64,000 nucleotides of DNA. Origin: Eutypella sp. D-1 (taxonomy: Eukaryota; Ascomycota; Sordariomycetes; Xylariales; Diatrypaceae). Shown piece after piece: positions 22,053 to 32,200 of this stretch (position 1 is the first letter of the stretch; each line of letters opens with the position of its first letter). Both the position numbers and the translations under genes were made by a program. A model generated the notes under the pieces. The model was not told the origin of the DNA and ran no database searches. It worked only from the letters and a program-made list of their open reading frames with translations. The DNA is taken from assembly GCA_023313575.1 (NCBI GenBank), contig JAJTTP010000012.1, positions 1,054,001-1,118,000 of the forward strand, written 5' to 3'.

Positions 22053-23375
22053 ATGCCATCCATGCTCCCAGTAGCACTCCCCCTCCTGCTCCACGCGCTC
22101 GGCGCCGCCGCCGCGCCACTGGACCAGGAGGTGGGCACAGGCACGCCGACGGTGGCGGCGGCGGAACCGCCAGCCACATTCACAGCGAACCCGGACATCG
22201 GACCAGGGGGCGCGTCGTTCCAGGACTCGGCGCACTTCCGGGTGTACGGGGCGGAGAGCGCGGGGACGGCGGAGGCAGCGCTGGGGATGCTGGAGGCGGC
22301 GTACGACTGCTTCGTAGGGGCGCTGGGGTGGCGGTCGTCGGGCTTGTCGTTCAACGACGAGACGGACGTGGGCCCCTGGACCAAGGTCAACCTGTACTCG
22401 GTGGGGTCGCTGTCGGGCGGCGCCGCCGGCGTCATGCACAGCGACGCGGCGACGGGGATGTCGTGGCTCGAGGTCGTACACGCGTACACGGCGCAGCCGG
22501 GCGTTACCGTGCACGAGTACGGCCACGGCCTCACGTACCACGAGAAGACGTGGGTGGACCAGGGCCGCACGGGCGCCTGGTGGGAGACCGTGGCCAACTG
22601 GGTCGCGGACACGTACAAGACGTCCGAACTGTGCGCCGCGGCGCGGGAGTCCCATAACCAGCCCGCCGGCGACACCGAGATCAGCCTGCAGAAGGTCATC
22701 GGCGACTCGTTCCAGGTCATTGTGGACGGCAGCGCCGGGAGCGGCAACTACTACGAGGCGTGGCCTTTCCTGACGTACCTGACGACGAACCTGGACGAGT
22801 TTTCGGGGCTTGGTGAGAGCACCGTCCGCGAGCTGTTCCGCCAGTATGACGCCGGAAGCAATGAGACGCCGCTCCACACCCTGGACCGCGTGGCGGGCGG
22901 CGACGCGGTCCGGGCCATCGTAGGTCGTTACTGGGCGCGCATGGCGTACGTCGATATCGGGCACCCGAAGGCGCAAGAGGTCTTCCTGCAGCAGCGCGGG
23001 AGCATTGACTACGCCAACCTCGACTCCGAATCCGGCAACACGTGGCGCGTCAAAAGCGCACGCCAGCCTCGCTATTTCGGCGCCAACATAATTCCGCTAA
23101 CGACCGAGTCGGGTGCCGCTTCCGTGGAGGTCCAAGTCGAGTCGGCCGGCGGAGACTTCACGGCGACGCTCGCTATCCGCAACACCAGCTCCGGTGCCAC
23201 GCGCTATGTTGATCTTCCGAACGGCACGGGCTCGGCCGAGGTTGCGAGCGGCGAGGAGGCTAGTCTGGTCGTAGCTAACACACCCGCGCTGATCCAGTAC
23301 GATCCCTTTGACCTTGGAAGCGATGTTCAGGCTGGGCTAGATTATACTGTCACTATCACGGGCGCAACTGCTTAA
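22053..23375 (+). CDS. Secreted DUF6055-type protein with HExxH metalloprotease-like motif
   Basis: Intronless, 440 residues, very GC-rich codons. A signal peptide is clear (MLPVALPLLLHALGAAAAP; either Met1 or Met4 could start). The central region carries VHEYGHGLTYHE with His154, Glu155 and His158, followed 20 residues later by Glu178 in WWETVANWVAD. That layout (HExxH, then a downstream Glu in a helix) fits a gluzincin-type zinc peptidase active site. The surrounding sequence resembles the family I know as DUF6055, found in secreted bacterial and fungal proteins. The C-terminal 110 residues are beta-rich and lack further motifs. Peptidase activity is inferred, not shown. It lies downstream of the secreted chitosanase on the same strand and faces the sugar transporter. 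Confidence 0.82.
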   Translation: MPSMLPVALPLLLHALGAAAAPLDQEVGTGTPTVAAAEPPATFTANPDIGPGGASFQDSAHFRVYGAESAGTAEAALGMLEAAYDCFVGALGWRSSGLSFNDETDVGPWTKVNLYSVGSLSGGAAGVMHSDAATGMSWLEVVHAYTAQPGVTVHEYGHGLTYHEKTWVDQGRTGAWWETVANWVADTYKTSELCAAARESHNQPAGDTEISLQKVIGDSFQVIVDGSAGSGNYYEAWPFLTYLTTNLDEFSGLGESTVRELFRQYDAGSNETPLHTLDRVAGGDAVRAIVGRYWARMAYVDIGHPKAQEVFLQQRGSIDYANLDSESGNTWRVKSARQPRYFGANIIPLTTESGAASVEVQVESAGGDFTATLAIRNTSSGATRYVDLPNGTGSAEVASGEEASLVVANTPALIQYDPFDLGSDVQAGLDYTVTITGATA

Positions 23376-23834
23376 ATGAGAGGTTTATTTTTCAGCATCG
23401 AGAGTTATCCGCGTCGCGTTATGGTATCCGGTGGATAGTGTTGTTTATATGTGGACCACAATCAGTTATGCTTTTTCTTAACCAGCGTGTTGTTTTACAT
23501 CACCGCCTTGATACGCTTCACACGATCTCGGCCTTTGCGAGATCTACAACTATGCGACTATGTCAACCACCCTTCTCACGAAGAACACGCCTAAACCCTA
23601 AGCCATAATCTGGCGGTAAACGGTACGTGTAGAGAAGAGTAAACGAATTATAGTTATCCAAATTTCGTAGGTTTATGCCAGTGGTATGTATATAATAAAC
23701 AAGAAAAGTCTTTCGGTTTACTCAGTTGGAGAGGATTGAACCAGAATCGACAATTCATCTAGAACCAGCATTTTTAATGCATAACCATGTTGTAGGGCCC
23801 AAACCTTCCTTCATATCCCGCATATCGTCACCTT
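23376..23834. other. Convergent 3' spacer
   Basis: 459 bases between the stops of the DUF6055 gene (+) and the MFS transporter (-). AT-rich with no open frame of interest; it should hold both polyadenylation regions. Confidence 0.55.
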
Positions 23835-25776
23835 CTAGTTGACAGCACCGCCGGTGGGACCCTTCTCTACATCGCTGTTAGACGATGACCGGACCTCTTC
23901 GTGGTGCTGCGGCTGCTCCAGTGCGCCCACGCGTGCCTTATGCTCCTCAGTCTCCTGATAATCGACGAGCAGCTCGCCGTTCTTGCCGTAGCGACGGGGC
24001 AGATCGCGAGCAACGCTGACGACGTTCGTCCAGGCACTCGCACCTGACACATTGTGGAAGATAGTATCCATCTCCTCGAGCGAGCGGTAGGCCGTCTCCG
24101 GGTAAAAGAAGTACACTGAAGGTACCATGATGGCGTTGATCACGGCAAAGATCGTGTAGGTGTGGTTATCGATGCTGTCAAAGGCCACGGGCGTGATCAT
24201 AACGACGAGGAAGTTGAAGATCCAGTTTCCTAGGGTCATAATAATTAGTTTTCTTGTTCCAATGCTTGCATGGGGGCTCAGCTATAACTTACCGGAGGTG
24301 GACAGAGCATTCGCGGGTGCTCGGATCCGAAGTGGGACGATCTCGGCAGGGTACAGCCAAGTCATGCCCAGCCATCCAACAGCAAAGAAGGTGTTGAAAA
24401 CAAATAGGAAGGCAATTCCCGCAATTTGATACGGTTCCTCCTTCCGCGAGTTGACACCAGCAAGAATCGCCATCGTCGCAGCTTGACCGACGGCACCGAA
24501 GAGCATGAGTTTCCGGCGACCGACCCGCTCAACCAGAAAGACGGCGGGCCAGGAAGCGATGAAGTACTCGGTACCGTTGAGCGCAGCGAGGAGTCGAGAC
24601 ATGAAAGGAGTCATCCCTAGACGGGCGTAGATGACCGCAGCATAATAAGTGATGAGGTTGATGCCGGAAATCTGCTGGAACATTTGGTTGACGTAGGCAA
24701 GAATGGTGCGATGTAGGTTCCTGGTATATGTTAGCTTACAGCTACAGACGCATGGGACTGATCTGAGAGAGTTTATTGCATACCTGTCCTTGCCCTGTGT
24801 ATAAAGGTCCCTGAAGCGTCCCTTGGACATCTCGAGCACGGTATCCTTAATGGCGATGAACTCGTTCTGGACATCTTTGTTATCGACAGTGGTATCGTCC
24901 AGCGCGGCTAGTACTTCCTTGGCCTCCTCGTCGCGGCCCTGGAGGATAAGCCAGCGCGGCGACTCGGGCAGGTTCCAAACGAAGGCCAAGATGAAGATGC
25001 AGAAGACAATTTGGAACGCCAGGGGGAAACGCCAAGAGGCGCTGCTTTGGATGAAGCTGCAGCCGAGGTCTATCCAGTACGAGACCATGATACCGCCTGT
25101 AATGAGAGCGCCCTCGATCATGACCAGCTTCCCACGCTTGTGCGCATGCGACGTTTCGGATTGCCAGGTGGGAACCGTAGATGTATTGCCGCCGTTTCCA
25201 AGACCACAGATGAATCTGCCCGCAATGAATAATCCGAGACTGTTAGATCCAGCCATGATAGCTGCACCAACACTGCCCATAGTTAGTTATGGCGTGCCGC
25301 GAAAGATATAAAAAATAGATGCATTATCCTTCCAAGCTGCTGTTAAAAGGCGTTGGTTGGCGAGGGGTGGCTCACATCATGATTGACGTTCCAAGCATAA
25401 TCATTTTCTTCCGACCCAAAGCATTCGAGATGAAGATAGTAATAATGGCACCAACAAAACAGCCCAAGTTGTACGAAGCGACCGCGATACCCTGCCTGTT
25501 TGCCCTCACAGAGGACAGGCCCGGGTTGTTTTCCAGAATTTTATCCTCTGTGTTGATACTCGGGTAATACTCCAGGAATTGCTCCATGGTGAGAATACCG
25601 CCCATGACACCCTGATCTACATCACACTTAGCAAGCCTCTCCCACGCGACACACGGGAATGGATATGAGGGATCGCACGCTCACTCACCATAACCAAAAA
25701 GCAGGAAATCGCATCCTGCGATCATCAAGACGGCATAGTTAAGCGCTTTGCCGCGCAGCCCGAAGAATGGCTTCAT
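23835..25776 (-). CDS. MFS sugar transporter (hexose/quinate-permease-like family)
   Basis: Five exons on minus: 25776-25689, 25616-25376, 25272-24784, 24720-24293 and 24229-23835. All four introns are GT-AG and in frame, giving 546 residues. The start MKPFFGLRG is typical of the fungal sugar porter family, and upstream in-frame residues look non-coding. Family signatures: GYDQGVMGG at helix 1, GRKK after helix 2, GRFICGLGNGG, the PESPRWL motif before the central loop, QQISGINLITYYA at helix 7, VERVGRRK and the PETAYRSLEEMD motif after helix 12. It should be a 12-helix plasma-membrane proton/sugar symporter; the substrate cannot be read from sequence. The tail is hydrophilic and Glu-rich. Close to secreted hydrolases, it may import breakdown products, but that is inference from position only. 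Confidence 0.95.
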
Positions 25777-26141
25777 GGCGGCGACTCTTTTTCTTGTAAA
25801 CCTTTTTACTCTATGGTCTGCTTGTCTGTCTGTTTCTAAGGATATTTGCAACTTGATTCTAGAACAATTGTCGACATATATTGGGTGGATCAGCACCGCC
25901 GATCAGCAATCGAAGTTGCCAAGAAAGAATCTGAGAAAACCGAAAGCACGGCTGAACGATGAAGAGGCACGAGCCCCAGAGAGGGACCTGGGGACCTTGT
26001 TATATTTGTACTCGATCTTAGTCGTCGCGATCTGGCGATGGAGGTATTCCTCGCCAAGAATACAGGACGATTGGATTCGCTCCAAGTGGGTACGATATGA
26101 GTAAGAAGAATACAGAATAACTTGAAGAATGGCTCTGTTGC

Positions 26142-26172
26142 TACCTATATAGGTACCTACTATGTAGTAGGT
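26142..26172. repeat. Two adjacent perfect palindromes
   Basis: TACCTATATAGGTA (26142-26155) is a 14-base perfect palindrome. Overlapping its last base, ACCTACTA-TG-TAGTAGGT (26155-26172) is an 8-bp stem with a 2-base centre. Both contain the TACCTA/TAGGTA unit seen in many spacers of this window. They lie about 365 bases upstream of the MFS start codon. Confidence 0.65.
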
Positions 26173-28501
26173 AATAATCCTGGATCCTGGACCCTGAAGG
26201 AGTGCCGAGGAGTGGCCAATACGTATGAAGTATACTTCGTACACAGAGGCCTGGGGTAATTAGACCGTAAATGGGATATCCGTACTTGTAATTGTAGTAG
26301 TAGTGATGCTATACGCTAGGGAGGCGTTGTTAGCTGCGGTAACCAGTGGGAACCGATTTTCTGGCTTCCAAAGACCACGCGAGGACCGTAAAGTTTTAAA
26401 CGACGGACTCACTAAGTTGGGGAAACTAAAGGCGATTTCTTCCCTTCCGTTGTTTTAGCTGCCCATGGGATCCCCACAACGAGCTAGATATTTTCCTTAG
26501 TTCTCCCTATTCGGTGATCGTTCCTGGTTCGCGAAAAGGCGGGCTGCTACGCTAAGAGAATGGCGGGGGGGCGATTGCCAGGTAATGCAGATATTGGTGT
26601 TGCGAGATGAAAAAATAAAAAATAAAAAGTTATTATGTTTACATGTTCGGGCGTAAAAGTAATAGTCAACGCCAAAATTCACTTCCATCAGTTTGGACAA
26701 TCTTTCGAGGGCTTCTTGTCTTACTACATGCATATAAATCACTTAAAATCACTTACATGTCACTGATAGCTCATGGCTCTGAGTGGCTGATAGTGGGTGC
26801 GGGCGGCTACAATCTTGATGTTATATCTTTCTAGTGCTACTACAAAGTACCTGGGTATGTATCTACATGTAGGTTGACCCTCCCCCATTTCCCCAAAGTC
26901 GGGCGGCACCCACCCACCCATCCACCGCCTATCATCTCACCTCACCCCAGGAAAAATCTCCTTGAAGGAGGAACCCCAGGCCAACTATGGAGTACATGGA
27001 AATAACAATAAAAGTGGCATGTTGCATCCAGTCTTTTAGGTTAGGACCCCCACAGAACAGAGGTCAATGACTAGCGGAACTTTCTCTTTTCGGGAAGGCG
27101 TCTCCGGGATCCATCTGCCGACCAAGCACCGGAGGACGACGGCCTACCTGGCCTACATGCGTATCCGGTATACCTCTTAAACGGGTGCCGGCCCTTTTAT
27201 TATTGCTATGCCCGGGTACATGCCATGTACATACAGAGACGACTGAGCCTCTTCGGCATTTCCGTTTATGGTAACCCGGCAAGCAAGACAGGCAAAGACA
27301 GGCTGACCTCGTTAAAATACAATAAGCATATCGTTGCAATGTAGTAAAGGGATCGACACATTTTCGAAGCCTTTACCGTATAATGTGTATGCGCGGTCTC
27401 TTTCGTCTTCATGCATGTTTGGCTATCCCTTCCCAAAGTTGCGATATAACGTTTTCTGGCATCCATTAAACAAACATTTTCCCCAGATTTCGTATCGCGC
27501 ATATGAATGACCAACGTCCCGACTGTGTGTTCGAACTAATTACTATGTACATGCCTTGGTACTTTAAACTGCCCAAAAAAGAAAAAAAAGAAAAAAAGAA
27601 AAGCTTACAGACATTGCCACTTTAGTGCTCCCATCTCATCATACTATTCATCCATCGTCATATCGCGCCAGAGTGAACTTCTTTCCTCTTGGCCGACACC
27701 ACACTCACGATGGCGGGGAAATTTTCTTACACTAAGAAAAAAATCTTAATGTGTTGCCGATGTATATGACGTCAGTCGAGTGAAGCGGACAAGGGCGCCA
27801 TCCCGCTCGCCTACGGCCTAAATAAGTCCCAGCTGCCGCCTTCCCGCTCAGCCCAAAGCTGACGCCGCCGCCCGCCAGACCGCCGCCACGGTCTTATATC
27901 GGTGTAGTTCCCCACACCTATGTCGGACAATTGCCCTGTCTTGTCAGTTTTGCAGTGTTGTATGTATGTACATTTCTAGGTTTCGGTTTCTACGTAAGCG
28001 GTAGTGTCATATGATGTATCGGTGTCACGTGCGACTGGTATAAGTAATAGAGCTCAAGACAGTGTATATATATTTGATTAACATGAAAGGCGTCTGTATA
28101 CCCTTTATCAGCAATGTTTATTGTGGTAAGAGAAATGCGGGAGTCGGCTCCGAGCTGGTCTTCGTTCGGGGTTCGGTGCTGGGTTAGCTAAGCCCGAAGT
28201 GACGTCCCGAGGGCCTGGAGTGCAGTGCCTGCGAACCTACCAAGCCTACGTTAGCAAAAGGTACAGAGAGTGTCATGTGAAGATCGGGGTACCTAGATCG
28301 TTAGATCATCACTGTCACCTTATTGAGTACCGGGGCGCATACATAAATGCAACCGGGGCTACTTTACAAATGAATTGGGGTGTCCGGCGTATACATAATA
28401 GCTCATGTATATCTATAGTAAGAAACCAGAAAAGACTTACGGCAAAGATACTATACTAGCTTAGCGACCCCAATCTTGCTTGCCTTCAGCTAGACCGGAG
28501 G

Positions 28502-28550
28502 CATTCCAGCGCGCGGCGCGGCGCGGCGTTCCCTGGCTCGCGTTGGAATG
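28502..28550. repeat. 12-bp inverted repeat enclosing GCGGC repeats
   Basis: Left arm CATTCCAGCGCG (28502-28513) pairs with right arm CGCGTTGGAATG (28539-28550) over 12 positions, with one G-T wobble. The 25-base loop is made of GCGGC repeats. The element is strongly GC-rich within an AT-rich spacer. It could be a non-coding RNA hairpin or a terminal repeat remnant; no flanking target-site duplication was recognised. Confidence 0.6.
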
Positions 28551-29327
28551 TATGTACAAGTTTTACTACTGCGCATATATAACCCGGGCTACATAGCACA
28601 CACAAACGTTAGCCAGCACCCCCCCCTCCCCCTAAATGACTAACAGGAATGCGATAGCGCCCGGCGTCTAAACCAGATCGAGACATCCGAGGGCTGAGGG
28701 ATCGGATACGCTTGGACTTGATTTTGATAAGAGCTGGAGCTTCAGGTGAGGCAGGTGAAGAGAGATGCGCAGGGTATTTAGGTAGAAGAAGTAAGTAGAT
28801 ATACATAGATTAGATATCTATCGGCTTCCCTATCTCATTCTCTGAGAAAAGGGGGAAGGGAGGGGGGGTCCCCGAACTATGGATGGATGGATATCGAGAA
28901 CGGACATCCCGTCTGAGCTGGGTTCATCCCATAAACACATCACTTAGGGGATTCTACGATGGACACACGTCCGCATTAGACTCAATGATGGGCGGCTGTT
29001 GATCTGGGGTTTTAAATACGGGGTTTTGGGGATCTGGGGAAGTACATTTGATGGGATGGGCTGGCTGGCGCAGTTCACGAATAAGACGAAGGAGGCTTGA
29101 CTAGCTCAGAGAGAAGAGAGCATGGGTTGGAACGTCACATCATCAATTCGTAGGAATATAGGTTCCTTGCTTCGTAAGTTGCTCTCTATGTATATGTAAT
29201 GTAAATTTTCTTAAAATAAAAAATATGCCACCGTATGGCATGGCATGGCATGGCACGGCATGACTTGCGCTCCCGGATCCACGCACGGACAAAAAGCCCA
29301 TGGCCATCATCACCATCATCATAAAAA

Positions 29328-32200
29328 TCACAACCCGTTGTCGGCCTTGAACTTGTCCCAGCTCTCGTTGAGGGTGGCGAAGACGATGCCGGCGATGAGC
29401 CTGACCTCGGTGTTGGCGTCTTGGGGTAGCTATAATTAGACGCGCGTCAAAGTTAGCAAAGATGCGATCTTGTGTATCGGTCTCGTTCGGCCTGCCATGA
29501 ACGGAAAGGTCTCATTTCTTTCTCCCTCAAAAACCCCCACCATCACCACCACTCACGCACTCGCTTACTCACCTTGTCGGGATGGCACTTGGCAATGGCC
29601 TTCATGTAGTGGATCTTGACCTTGTTGGCGACCACGAGCTCGTGGAGCCCGATTTTCTTCCACCCGCTGCCCTCCCAGAGCACCTGGTCGAGGCTGCCGA
29701 GGAGCGCGCGCAGGTTGTCGCGCTTGCCGTCGCGCCAAGCCGCGACGCGCGCGTCCACTTTCTCGCCGAGCGCGAACTTCTCCTCATCCGCGGCCTCGGC
29801 CGCCTGGTTTGCCTGCCGTAGGCGTTGCACCGCTTCCGAGCTCTTCTGCGGCGCGAGGTCAGCCGCCGCCGAGGGCTTCGGTCGCGGCGCCGCGGCGGGC
29901 TTCTTGGGCGCAGCGGTCGGCGCCGGCTTCGGCGCGAGCGCCTTCTGGCACCGCTGCCTGCCGCTGATGGCGCCCGCGCCGCCGACCCCTGCCTCCACGC
30001 ACTGCTGCCACACGTCGCCGGCCTCGGACCACTTCTCCATCTGCTCGAGGGCCTCGGCCTTGCGGCTGAGCGCCTTACCGTAAAGGTCCTTCATGTCGCG
30101 CTGCTCGCCGTCGGGTAGCGCTACCTTCTCGCCGTCGCCACGGGAGGGACCGATTATGCTGACGGCCGCGTTGGCGTCGTCGACAGCCTGCTTAGGACTG
30201 CCCGTCTTGAGAGCGGTAAGCGCGCGGTTTGTCAGCAGCACGATACAGAGCGGGTGGTTCTGAGGTATTCCAGCTAGGGAGTTCGTGTAGGACGTGTGTG
30301 CAGCATCGAAATCGCCGCGCTTGAAGTGCGCCGTTCCTTCTAGGCGATGTTTCGTGGAGGCCTGTAGTACGGAGGAAGAGACATTGGGGATGTTTCTTCT
30401 AGGCGGAGGTGGTCTAGGAGTCACTGTCCGTGATGTAGGCTGTGAGGAGGGCTTCGAGGCGGTAGATGATGGTTGAGCTGGGCGCGCTGATCTTGGGGGA
30501 GGTGGCGCTGGCGCTGAAGTATTGAAGAGTAAATCTGGTTCCGGCGCAGGCTTTTGTGTCGGCTGAGGTGTTGTCTTCTTCCGCCTTGCGGGGCTTACGT
30601 AGGCCTGGGCGCTCTGCTCTTCGATATCTTGTTTGTTCAGACGTGCCCTTGGATCTGCAGCACGTGCTGACTGCTGCCATTTGGGAGCACTCGATGATTG
30701 TGCTGGTGGTCTCGTAGGTAACGCGGGTGAGCGGTCACGCGAGGAGCCAGATCTAGTCGGTTGAGGCCGAGAATGGTGTTTCTCGGGACGCGCGCCGGAC
30801 TCTAACATTATTGCCTCATCGGTTACATTCTGTGACTGCTTCTGTGACTGCCTCTCATTTGAATGTGTTCTGTCCTGCTGGGCCGACTGCATCCATCTTG
30901 GTTGACTGGGATCATGGCCATCATTTTGGAAGTCTGCTACTGCCTTCTCAAACTGCTTCTGACCTGACTTCCAAAGGGAGTTCGCTGTTTTGAAAAAGTT
31001 ATTTCCTATAGCAGCAGCCTTCTTAGAAATGTCGTCACCGTAGGCGGGAGACGAAGTATCTTTCCGAGACGGCGCGTCATTACGATGGCCGTCCCTCATC
31101 CAAGCTGGGCTACCATTATTCCGCGATCGGTGGTCTTCTTCCCTTCTGATACGCTCTGCAGGCGAGTCACGGGGCGTCTGCTTGCCGCGTGCTTGTCTAT
31201 GAGCATCGTCCAGCAACCAACCTACCGCGGCTTGAACATTAACGCCGGCACCGCTCTCTGTCAGACCGCGCCTCGCATTCTCTGCAGTGAAACCCATGTC
31301 GACGAGCTCGGCCACCGCCTTGTCAAAGGGGTCTGAACTGGCACCCCGCCTAGGAATCTCGGGTTCGGAGTCGGAGGACGAGTCAGAATCCGAATCCTCG
31401 ATGGGCTTGCCGGGTTCTGATTTCGATGGGGGCGGGGCCTGCCGCCGGACCTGGTCGACGGGCTTGCCCAGATCTCCTAGTATATCGTCGTCGGCATCAA
31501 AGCTAGTGGTCTGTTGCGTTTGCGCTTGCGTCTGTGGTTTCAGCTGGTTGAGTCCGAAGGGATCGTCGTCGTCGACAAGTGCGCCTCCACCTGAGCTCGC
31601 AGGTTGATCCCAGGCGCTGGCACTTCTCAAGTCGGGCGGTGGCGGGTAGTGACTAGACGTGTCGACTTTGGTATCTTTATTAAACGCTGCAAAAAGATCA
31701 TCGTCATCATCCTTGCTTGGTCCCGGGGAAGTCCCTAGGCCACCCCCGCTTCCGCTTCCGATGGATGGAGCAGCAGGTGACACAGTTCTCGACACACCCG
31801 AGGAGCCCTGCCCAAGAGTATCCCAAAATTGGCCTCCCCCATATTGAGACTGTAGCTTCTTCCTCTGCTCCTCTTCCCTTTGACGTTTCTCTATCTCCAA
31901 CTGCTGTTGGCGCTCCCGGAGACTCAGGTTGGCATGACTCTTTGAGGCACCGAAGTTGACGAGGTTACTGAAGCTGTCCGTGGCGGGTTTCGGAGCAGCG
32001 GAGCCGGAACCCTGGGCGGAGATGGGGGCAGAGAGGGGCGTATTACGAGCTGAAGTCTGGGGAGATGGGGTCGGTCGAAGAGTGGAAGAAGTAGTATACG
32101 TGGAAGATAGTGGGTGTGGGTTCATCGGCTTCGGAGGTATATTCGTCGTCGCTTTTCCTGAGGTCGACGCCGACCAATCAAGGCCCGAAAGATCATCCAT
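29328..32200 (-). CDS. Auxilin-like J-domain protein (UBA, TPR, J; Swa2 type)
   Basis: Two exons on minus: 32200-29573 and 29429-29328, joined across a 143-base intron (donor GTGAGT, acceptor TAG, phase 0). Product 909 residues. Order: disordered N-terminus with DPF motifs (residues 213-215 and 291-293) and acidic DDDLFAAF-type segments, a UBA domain (about 293-334, LVDMGFTAENARRGL), a long Ser/Pro linker with an LLF clathrin-box-like site (558-560), TPR repeats (about 615-740), and a C-terminal J domain (about 800-909) with HPD at 873-875. The intron falls just after HPDK; the second exon supplies the final helix (TLNESWDKFKAD). This matches yeast Swa2/Aux1, which recruits Hsp70 to uncoat clathrin vesicles. 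The clathrin- and adaptor-binding motifs are inferred. Without splicing, the J domain would be truncated. Confidence 0.94.

Larger units (their letters stand above)
25777..29327. other. 3.55-kb spacer, no supported gene
   Basis: Upstream of the MFS gene and downstream of the auxilin-like gene. Includes the double palindrome at 26142-26172, A/G-rich tracts near 27575-27603, a GC-rich 100-base patch near 27800-27895, the hairpin at 28502-28550, a purine run near 28848-28868 and a TGGCA pentanucleotide repeat near 29236-29262. Open frames are short and unlike known proteins; none is called. Confidence 0.55.

Noticed and set aside
22038..22976. 312-codon open frame antisense to the DUF6055 gene
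   Set aside because: Arg/Val/His-rich shadow produced by GC-rich third positions; the plus strand has a signal peptide and HExxH.
23725..23760. Sequence resembling a tRNA T-arm (GATTGAACC)
   Set aside because: No matching acceptor, D or anticodon arm could be laid out around it on either strand.
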